A DNA stretch of 64,000 bases, taken from the NCBI RefSeq assembly GCF_900104745.1, contig NZ_LT629732.1, forward strand, positions 2,281,981 through 2,345,980, written 5' to 3'. Origin of the DNA: Actinopolymorpha singaporensis. Lineage in GTDB: Bacteria > Actinomycetota > Actinomycetes > Propionibacteriales > Actinopolymorphaceae. Made by a program: the position numbers and the translations under genes. The notes below the pieces were generated by a model. That model saw only the letters and a program-made list of their open reading frames with translations, made no database searches and was not told where the DNA came from. Below, one piece after another: positions 58,174 through 64,000 of this stretch; the first letter of the stretch is position 1, and every line of letters starts with the position of its first letter.

Positions 58174-59934
58174 GTGACAGAGATCCAGCCGGACGCAGGC
58201 CAGCCGGATTCGAGCCGGCCGGGTTCAGGGGAGTTCCGCTCCGACCGCTACGCCGACGTGATGATCGTCGGCGCCGGGCCGGTCGGGCTGGCCGCCGCTC
58301 TCGACCTCGCCCGGCGCGGCGTCCGCGTACGGGTGGTGGAGCCGGAAGCGGCCCGCCGGTCCCGCCCGCCCGTGCGCGGCCTGGGCCCGCGCAGCCTGGA
58401 ACTGTTCGACGACCTCGGGGTGACGCCCGAACTCCTCGCCGCCGGGACCCCTGCCCAGCCGATTCGCCGGTACGCCGGATCCCGGGTGGACGAGTCGCCG
58501 ACCGCCCCGACCGGCAAGCGAGGCCCGCGCGGCCGGACCTACCTCGGACCGCTCACAATCGCCGGCCGCCAGGTGGAGGCGATCCTGCAGGACAGGCTGG
58601 CGGCGTACGGCGTGCGGGTCGAGCACGTCGACGGCCTCGGCCGGCTGAGCCAGGACGAGTCCGGCGTGAATGTCCCGCTGGCCGGGGGAGCGGTGCTCGG
58701 GGCAGCGGCGAGCGCCAACGGAGGCGGGACGCCGGCCAGGGCGGCGTACGTGATCCTCACCGACCCGCTGCCGGGCGTCCTGCCCGAGCCGGAGCCGGAA
58801 GCCGGGGGCGAGCCGGAGCCGGATGGAACGCAGCCGGAACCGACGCCCGAACCCGAGCCCGCGCCGCTGGCGTACGTCGGTGAGCTCACACTGACCGGCC
58901 TGGCCCGCGACGACGTACTCCACCTCTGGGAGCAGGGGATCGTGGTGGCCCCGCTGCCGGGCGGGGAGACCTGGTGGTTCCTGGCGTACGACGTACCGGA
59001 CGACCGTCCGCCGGCGCGCCGGGCCGCGACCGCGCCGCAGCCGCCCACCCTGGACCGCGCCCAGCAGGTGTTCCACGAGCGGACCGGCCTCACCGACGTC
59101 CGCTTCCGCGACGCCGCGTCCCTGGTGGCGTACTCCGGCGGTACGGCGCCCGGCGCCACCCCGACCCCCTCTTACCGGCTCGGCCGGATCCTGCTCGCCG
59201 GCGACGCCACCGGCGCCCACCCGTACCCGCTCGGCGGCCTGGACGCGGGGCTGCAGGACGTGCACAACCTGGGCTGGAAGCTGGCCGCCGCGCTGGTGAG
59301 CGGGGAGGAGACGGCGCTGGAGACGTACGACAGTGAACGCCGGCCAGCGGCGCCGCGCCGGACGCTCTTCGGCCGCACCAAGCCCCGCCCCTGGCACGCC
59401 GCCCTCACCGGAGCCGGCTCCGGATCCAAGGCCGGCGCCGGCACCGACCAGCTCGACCTGCACTACCGCGACTCGGCGCTGAGCCAGGAGCTCGGCGGCA
59501 AGCGGCTGCTCCTGCATGCCGGCGACCGGGTGCCCGACATCCGGCTGTGGGACGTCCGCCGAGCCGCTGACCTGCGGCTGTTCGACATCCTCCGCGGCCC
59601 GCACTGGACGCTGATCGGCCTGGGCTCGGTGTCGGCGGAAACGGTGTCGACGGTGCGGCTGCGGTTCGGGGACGGAGTGCGCGGCGAGGTGATCGGCGGT
59701 GGCGCCGGGACCTCGGCGATCCCCGGGGTAAGCCTGCTCGACCGGTACGGCGAGGCCCGGCACACGCTCGGCAGCCGGGGCGGCAGCATTCTCGTCGTAC
59801 GCCCGGACGGTTATGTCGGGCTGCGCGCCGGCCTGCGGCCGGAGATCGTGGTCGCCTATCTCGAGGGCATGGTCACCGAGGGCGTGGAGGCCGAGGGCCT
59901 GGGCGCCGAGGGCTTGGGCGCCGACCGCTTGTAA
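58174..59934 (+). CDS. FAD-dependent aromatic-type monooxygenase
   Basis: 586 residues. The FAD-binding loop is VMIVGAGPVGLAAALDLARRG near 29-49, followed by VRVVEPEAARRSRPP. The second FAD motif is ILLAGDATGAHPYPLGGLDAGLQDVHNLGWKLAAAL near 344-379, as in PHBH/pentachlorophenol-hydroxylase flavoproteins. The middle DG motif (usually GADGxxS) is not recognisable; near 200-245 there is a Pro/Glu/Gly-rich insertion. A thioredoxin-like C-terminal domain extends from about 430. Start GTG 58174 has GGGGAGAGG upstream; TTG 58138 is less likely. The substrate is unknown. Confidence 0.75.
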   Translation: MTEIQPDAGQPDSSRPGSGEFRSDRYADVMIVGAGPVGLAAALDLARRGVRVRVVEPEAARRSRPPVRGLGPRSLELFDDLGVTPELLAAGTPAQPIRRYAGSRVDESPTAPTGKRGPRGRTYLGPLTIAGRQVEAILQDRLAAYGVRVEHVDGLGRLSQDESGVNVPLAGGAVLGAAASANGGGTPARAAYVILTDPLPGVLPEPEPEAGGEPEPDGTQPEPTPEPEPAPLAYVGELTLTGLARDDVLHLWEQGIVVAPLPGGETWWFLAYDVPDDRPPARRAATAPQPPTLDRAQQVFHERTGLTDVRFRDAASLVAYSGGTAPGATPTPSYRLGRILLAGDATGAHPYPLGGLDAGLQDVHNLGWKLAAALVSGEETALETYDSERRPAAPRRTLFGRTKPRPWHAALTGAGSGSKAGAGTDQLDLHYRDSALSQELGGKRLLLHAGDRVPDIRLWDVRRAADLRLFDILRGPHWTLIGLGSVSAETVSTVRLRFGDGVRGEVIGGGAGTSAIPGVSLLDRYGEARHTLGSRGGSILVVRPDGYVGLRAGLRPEIVVAYLEGMVTEGVEAEGLGAEGLGADRL

Positions 59935-60007
59935 GCCGGTAAGCCCGGCGGGGCGGGGAACGTCCGCCCTGGTGACGGCGTTCTCACGGTGGAGGTCATG
60001 ACCACGT

Positions 60008-60907
60008 ATGCACGATCGCGCTCAGTGCCATCGCAACCAGCTCAGGACGACTGTGCTGGTTGCTGTGCTGTCCGGGCTGGCGCTGGTGCTCGGCCGGTCT
60101 CTGGGCGGGCGGGCGGGCCTGGCCGCCGGGCTGCTGGTGGCGCTGGCGATGAACGCCGCGGCGTTCTACCGCTGTGACCGGATGGCGCTGCGGTCGATGC
60201 GGGCGTACCCCGTGAGCGAGGCGGAACATCCGGAGCTGTGCCGGCTCGTCCGCGAGCTCGCGATCACGATGCGGCTGCCGATCCCCGCCGTCTACGTCTC
60301 GCCCACCAAGACGCCGAACGCGTTCACCACCGGGCGCAACCCGCGGCGGTCCGCCGTGTGCGTCACTGAAGGGCTGCTGGACCTGCTGGACCCGCGGGAG
60401 CTGCGCGCTGTCCTCGGGCACGAGCTGGGCCACGTCGCCAACCGCGACATTCTGGTCTCCTCCGTCGCGGCGGCGCTGGCCAGCATGATCATGTACGCCG
60501 CGCAGTTCGCCTGGCTGGCCCCGACCGGTCGTGCCCGGGGTGGTGAGGAGGCCGACGGCGGGAGGAACGGCGACGGTTCGGCGGTCACCGCGCTCGCGCT
60601 ACTGGTCCTCGGCCCGGTCGCGGCGCTGCTGCTGCAGGCGGCGGTGACGCGGACGCGGGAGTACTCCGCGGACCAGGTGTCCGCCCGGATCACCGGCGAC
60701 CCGCTGGCACTGGCGGGGGCGCTCCGCAAGCTGGAGACGGCGACCCGCCGGCATCCGCTGCCGGCGGCGCCGGAGCTGCGGAGCACGGCCGCACTGATGA
60801 TCGCCAACCCGTTCCACGAGAAGGGTTTCGTACGCGCCTTCTCCACCCATCCGTCCACCCAGGACCGGATCGCCCGGCTGGAGCACCTGGCCGGCGTACG
60901 GCGCTGA
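60008..60907 (+). CDS. htpX: HtpX-like M48 membrane metalloprotease
   Basis: 299 residues, membrane-bound zinc peptidase of the HtpX family, a quality-control protease for membrane proteins. Two membrane segments lie at about 14-34 and 36-55. The zinc motif HELGH is at 138-142 and the third ligand in TREYSADQVSA near 216-226. Membrane segments near 152-170 and 192-212 flank the active site. Start ATG 60008; GGTGGAGG lies about 12 bases upstream. The C-terminal STHPSTQDRIARLEHL is typical. In other actinomycetes it also follows nuo2. Confidence 0.9.
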   Translation: MHDRAQCHRNQLRTTVLVAVLSGLALVLGRSLGGRAGLAAGLLVALAMNAAAFYRCDRMALRSMRAYPVSEAEHPELCRLVRELAITMRLPIPAVYVSPTKTPNAFTTGRNPRRSAVCVTEGLLDLLDPRELRAVLGHELGHVANRDILVSSVAAALASMIMYAAQFAWLAPTGRARGGEEADGGRNGDGSAVTALALLVLGPVAALLLQAAVTRTREYSADQVSARITGDPLALAGALRKLETATRRHPLPAAPELRSTAALMIANPFHEKGFVRAFSTHPSTQDRIARLEHLAGVRR

Positions 60908-60976
60908 GAACGGCGTCCGGCGCTGGGAACGGCGACCGGTACTGGGAACGGCGTCCGGCGCTGGGAATGCCGACGG
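60902..60976 (+). repeat. 19-bp imperfect tandem repeat over the htpX stop
   Basis: Four copies: CGCTGAGAACGGCGTCCGG (60902-60920), CGCTGGGAACGGCGACCGG (60921-60939), then copies at 60940-60958 and 60959-60976 with a few changes. The first copy contains the stop TGA (60905-60907); in the later copies the same position reads TGG. Slippage in the first copy could extend the protein. Confidence 0.85.
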
Positions 60977-61010
60977 CCGCCCCGCCCGGAACGCGGGACA
61001 GGACGGCCGT
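60973..61010. terminator. Nested hairpin between convergent htpX and yajQ
   Basis: ACGGCCG (60973-60979) pairs with CGGCCGT (61004-61010). Inside, CCCGC (60981-60985) pairs with GCGGG (60993-60997) around a 7-base loop. The position between two convergent genes and the symmetry fit a bidirectional terminator of the high-GC type without a T-run. Confidence 0.7.
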
Positions 61011-61048
61011 GGCGCGTGCGGTGGCGCGGCGCGCTTCCGCGATCTACG

Positions 61049-61543
61049 TCAGCGGTAGTTGACGAACTGGAGGGCGAAGTCGAGGTCCTTGCCCTTCAGC
61101 AGCGAGATGACCTCCTGGAGATCGTCCCGCTTCTTGCTGGCGACCCGCAGCTCGTCGCCCTGGACCTGGACCTTGACCCCCTTGGGGCCCTCGTCGCGGA
61201 CGATCTTGGCTACCTTCTTGGCGTTCTCCTGGGAGATGCCCTGCTCGAAGGTGGCCGACAGGCGGTAGTCCTTGCCGGACTGCTTGGGGTCGTCGGCCTC
61301 CAGGCTGCGCAGCGAGACGCCCCGTTTGACCAGCTTCTCCTTGAACACGTCGAGTACGGCCTTCGCCCGCTCCTCGGAGTTGGCGGTGATCTCCACGCCG
61401 AGCTCGCCCGACCATCGGATCCCGGCGCCGGTGTTCTTGAAGTCGAACCTCTGTGCGATCTCGCGGGACGTCTGGTTGAGCGCGTTGTCGGCCTCCTGAC
61501 GATCGACCTTGCTCACGATGTCGAACGACGATTCGGCGGCCAT
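61049..61543 (-). CDS. yajQ: YajQ family nucleotide-binding protein
   Basis: 164 residues, the standard family length. YajQ-family proteins bind nucleotides and in Xanthomonas a member is a cyclic di-GMP effector; the role in actinomycetes is unknown. The N-terminus [35 protein letters not shown] is the family signature; [19 protein letters not shown] and [25 protein letters not shown] follow, forming the two ferredoxin-like folds. Start ATG 61543 with GGGAG upstream; an in-frame start at 61582 adds 13 residues. It converges on htpX. Confidence 0.93.
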   Translation of the reverse strand: MAAESSFDIVSKVDRQEADNALNQTSREIAQRFDFKNTGAGIRWSGELGVEITANSEERAKAVLDVFKEKLVKRGVSLRSLEADDPKQSGKDYRLSATFEQGISQENAKKVAKIVRDEGPKGVKVQVQGDELRVASKKRDDLQEVISLLKGKDLDFALQFVNYR

Positions 61544-61646
61544 CCGGGCTCCCTTCGTATGCGGCTGTCGGTGACGTACCAACCGGGTGGCACGGGCCGG
61601 TAGCGTCTGCGCTATCCTCTCAACTCGCTGCTGTGAAGCAGCACCC

Positions 61647-61728
61647 GGCAGGTTGCCCGAGCGGCCAAAGGGAGCGGTCTGTAAAACCGTCGGCTCAGCC
61701 TACACTGGTTCGAATCCAGTACCTGCCA
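61647..61728 (+). tRNA. tRNA-Tyr (GTA anticodon)
   Basis: The acceptor stem GGCAGGT (61647-61653) pairs with ACCTGCC (61721-61727), with discriminator A at 61728. The anticodon GTA is at 61681-61683 in the loop CTGTAAA, and the T arm is ACTGG TTCGAAT CCAGT. The long variable arm (CGGCTCAGCCTAC region) fits bacterial type II tRNA-Tyr. The 3' CCA is not encoded. In S. coelicolor the same tRNA-Tyr is the attB site of the SLP1 element, just after yajQ. Confidence 0.95.
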
Positions 61729-61740
61729 CGCAGCAAGAAC

Positions 61741-61772
61741 GGCCCCTGACCTGCGCAAACAGGTCCGGGGCC
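61741..61772 (+). terminator. Terminator-like hairpin after tRNA-Tyr
   Basis: GGCCCC (61741-61746) pairs with GGGGCC (61767-61772) and, after a 2-base bulge on each side, ACCTG (61749-61753) pairs with CAGGT (61760-61764) around loop CGCAAA. The moderately T-rich CGCTGTTGTTG follows. It should terminate the tRNA transcript. Confidence 0.8.
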
Positions 61773-62173
61773 CGCTGTTGTTGGCGTTCGGTGTCTAGCT
61801 GTGTCCAGCCCGCGCCGACTGTCCACGGCCCGTCCGGCGAATACGTGGCGAAGTTCAGTTCCGGATTGCGCGTCGTGGTTCGGAGCGGTGGCCCGCGCTA
61901 CGACGTGGAGCGAATCTCTCGCCCCTCCGCATCGTCTTGGCGAACCGAGAAGAGGCCAGGCCGATACGTGATCATCGCCTGCGGCATCCACGGCACATGA
62001 GTAGCCTGAGGTCTTGATCATGACGGTTGCTTCCGGGGCGGTGGCATGGACATCGGTTCGACAAGGGGTCGGAACGAACGGCAACGCTCATCCAGACAAG
62101 AGGTTGTGCCGTCGGCAAGGCGTGGTGCAGTCTCGCCGAGCTCGGAGGGGCCCGATCGGGAGGCGCTCGACTG
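61773..62173. other. 400-base intergenic region between tRNA-Tyr and the DUF262 gene
   Basis: No convincing gene is seen; short open frames here look like shadows or tRNA read-through. No exact second copy of the tRNA 3' end, integrase or att core is recognised. GGGAGG at about 62158-62163 is the ribosome site for the next gene. Base composition falls visibly towards the right end. Confidence 0.55.
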
Positions 62174-64000
62174 ATGGAACTCAAAGCCGAGAAGCAGACG
62201 CTGAAGGCGCTCCTGGCGGTAGACGAGCAGCAGTTCAGGATCCCTCCATACCAGCGGCCGTACTCGTGGACCCGTGAACAGATTGACGACCTGTGGACCG
62301 ACCTGATCGAGAATGTGCAGGCAGGTCACTTCATTGGCTCGGTCGTTCTGGCGGCCGAAGATGATGCTCGGCCACTCGTCATCGACGGCCAGCAACGCCT
62401 GACCACCCTGATGCTGATACTGGGCGCTGTTCGCGACGCGTGTCATGCCCGTGGCATGACGAATGACGTCCAGCAGATCGAGAAGCGGTTCATCGCGGAC
62501 GATCTAGCGAATGGCGACGCGCAGTTCAAGTTCAGAACCGGGAACGCCAACTGGCCCGTGTTCCGCGACTTCACACTTCGGTCGGTGGGAGACCCGCTTC
62601 GCAAGGCCGAGTCCAGCGCGTTGGACAAGGACATGCGTGCGCGCAACCGGGCTCTACTCAGCAATCGTGACCGGATCGTCTCCCTCCTCGCCTCACATCT
62701 GGAGCATCTTCCTGAGCCCGGGCAGGAGAAGTGGCTTCGAGACTTCTGGAAGGCCCTGCTTGGTAAAGTCGAGCTTGTAGTCATCGCGGTGCGAGACCTT
62801 GGGGACGCCTTCCTGCTCTTCGAGACCCTCAACGACCGAGGGCTACAACTGTCGGCAGCCGACCTGCTGAAGAGTCACATGCTCGGCGAGATCGCCAAGC
62901 GGTCTGCCGAGGAGGATGTCGACCAGGCCGCTTCATCGTGGGACGGGATGCTCGACGATCTCGGCGCAGGTGTCGACGTCACACGATTCCTTCGGCACTA
63001 CCTCCTTGGCTACGTCCCGAAGGTGAAGAAGGACAGCGTCTTCGACCAGTTCAAGGAACTGGTGAAAGACCGTGGCGCGGAGTCTGTGCTCGCGGACCTT
63101 CGGACCGCTGCCGCCGCGTATGGGGAGTTTGAGGCGCCAGCCAAGGCGGGGCACGAGCAGACGAGCGCGGTACTCAAGGACCTTGCCACCCTTCGGGCAG
63201 TGACCTGCTACATAGCTCTGCTGCCGGCACGTCGGTACCTGGCGGAGAAGGACTTCGTCGAGTTCGCGCGGCTGGCGGAGGTACTCACCTACCGATACAG
63301 CAGCGTGGTTGGTCGAGGGACCAACGAGATCGAACCCGTTTATCACAGGGCGGCCAAGATCCTCCATGACAGCCAAGGGACGCGTTTGGCGGAGGCGCGC
63401 GAGACCCTCATCGCAGCTATGCCAGATGCCGAGCAGTTCCGTGTGGCGTTCCAGCGCCTGGAGATGGGGCGACAATACCTCGTTCGATACACGCTCCAGC
63501 GGATAGAGCAGGCGCTGCATCCGGCGTTGGAGAAGATGGTTGACGTGTCCACCCTCGTACACATCGAGCATGTCATGCCGCAGACGCTCAACAAGGACTG
63601 GTCAGTGAGTCTGGGGTCGTTTGCCGACCAGTACCAGGAGTACGTGAATCGTTGGGGAAACCTGACGCTCCTGTTCGCGGGGCTGAACATACCGGCCAGC
63701 AACAAGGCGTTCGAACAGAAGAAGCGATACTACGGCGACTCTCAGGTGAAGATCACCCAGGAACTGTGCCAGTACGAGACCTGGGGGCCAGAGCAGATCG
63801 ACGCTCGCCAGCGTTGGCTCGCGGAGGTGGCGGAACACGTCTGGCGTGTCTACCCAGTCCCGCACGACCAATTGCCCACCCTGCGGTACGAGCACAAGAC
63901 ATCGCTCGACGACTTTCGAGAGAGGGTCGGCGCGCTGTGGCCGGTGATTGCCCCGTATGCCACCGACACCACGGCTCAGGAGATCCGATCGCTGGCAACT
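62174..64000 (+). CDS. DUF262/DUF1524 protein, GmrSD-like nuclease family (3' end outside window)
   Basis: At least 609 residues with no stop before the window edge. The N-terminal DUF262 (ParB/Srx-like) domain has RIPPYQRPYSW near 22-32, the NTPase-type DGQQRLTTL at 71-79 and FLLFETLNDRGLQLSAADLLKSHML near 213-237. A C-terminal DUF1524 His-Me/HNH nuclease motif VHIEHVMPQTLN is at 462-473 (H463, H466), followed by WGNLTLL near 494. Such single-chain proteins are related to GmrSD type IV restriction enzymes and phage-defence factors. Start ATG 62174 has GGGAGG upstream. Composition is AT-richer with less biased codons than its neighbours, which suggests transfer, next to tRNA-Tyr. Confidence 0.9.
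   Translation, partial: MELKAEKQTLKALLAVDEQQFRIPPYQRPYSWTREQIDDLWTDLIENVQAGHFIGSVVLAAEDDARPLVIDGQQRLTTLMLILGAVRDACHARGMTNDVQQIEKRFIADDLANGDAQFKFRTGNANWPVFRDFTLRSVGDPLRKAESSALDKDMRARNRALLSNRDRIVSLLASHLEHLPEPGQEKWLRDFWKALLGKVELVVIAVRDLGDAFLLFETLNDRGLQLSAADLLKSHMLGEIAKRSAEEDVDQAASSWDGMLDDLGAGVDVTRFLRHYLLGYVPKVKKDSVFDQFKELVKDRGAESVLADLRTAAAAYGEFEAPAKAGHEQTSAVLKDLATLRAVTCYIALLPARRYLAEKDFVEFARLAEVLTYRYSSVVGRGTNEIEPVYHRAAKILHDSQGTRLAEARETLIAAMPDAEQFRVAFQRLEMGRQYLVRYTLQRIEQALHPALEKMVDVSTLVHIEHVMPQTLNKDWSVSLGSFADQYQEYVNRWGNLTLLFAGLNIPASNKAFEQKKRYYGDSQVKITQELCQYETWGPEQIDARQRWLAEVAEHVWRVYPVPHDQLPTLRYEHKTSLDDFRERVGALWPVIAPYATDTTAQEIRSLAT

Noticed and set aside
61587-62084. Open frames across the tRNA-Tyr on both strands
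   Set aside because: They read through the tRNA and give the well-known spurious peptides (for example [10 protein letters not shown] on the minus strand). The tRNA is real; these are not genes.

Overview
The window is a very GC-rich stretch of an actinomycete chromosome. The evidence is GC-saturated third codon positions, many GTG starts, start/stop overlaps of the ATGA and GTGA type, TAGACT/TAGGCT-like -10 boxes, and a gene order that matches from memory the nuo region of Streptomyces coelicolor (menaquinone genes, geranylgeranyl reductase, nuoA-N, polyprenyl synthase, korAB, a second nuo cluster, htpX, yajQ, tRNA-Tyr). The genus cannot be assigned from the sequence alone.

Layout. Positions 1-4116 hold menE, divergent from menC-menD. 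From 4197 to 8906 are a GNAT acetyltransferase, a DUF2207 membrane protein, an ABC-F ATPase and a TrhA/hemolysin-III protein. A strong bidirectional terminator (8924-8975) separates these from menF, which is divergent from menG. A Rex-like operator at 11604-11619 precedes a geranylgeranyl-reductase-family flavoprotein and the complete 14-gene nuoA-N operon (13154-29370), followed by a polyprenyl diphosphate synthase. Positions 30446-39224 are a mixed accessory stretch: a deacetylase/glycosyltransferase fusion, a Pro/Thr stalk protein, a MobA-like transferase, a short PhoX-like protein, DUF427, a sulfotransferase, a MerR regulator with an SDR target, a MOSC protein and RarD. korA-korB (39221-42213), two solute-transport loci, DUF1203 and DinB genes follow. 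A second nuo cluster (48558-58112) encodes A, B, C, H, I, J, K, L, M and N but no D, E, F or G. The window ends with a flavin monooxygenase, htpX, yajQ, tRNA-Tyr and, beyond the tRNA, an AT-richer DUF262/DUF1524 gene (GmrSD-like nuclease family) cut by the window edge.

How it works together. menE, menC, menD, menF, menG, the reductase and the prenyl synthase can together make and modify menaquinone, the electron acceptor of the complex I encoded beside them. The Rex-like site suggests that the NADH/NAD+ ratio controls the main operon. korAB makes reduced ferredoxin, and the D/E/F/G-less nuo2 cluster lies close to it. A ferredoxin-linked or hybrid complex I is a reasonable hypothesis but is not shown by the sequence. 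The tRNA-Tyr is the known type of target used by the SLP1 integrative element, and the foreign-looking DUF262 gene beside it suggests an island boundary.
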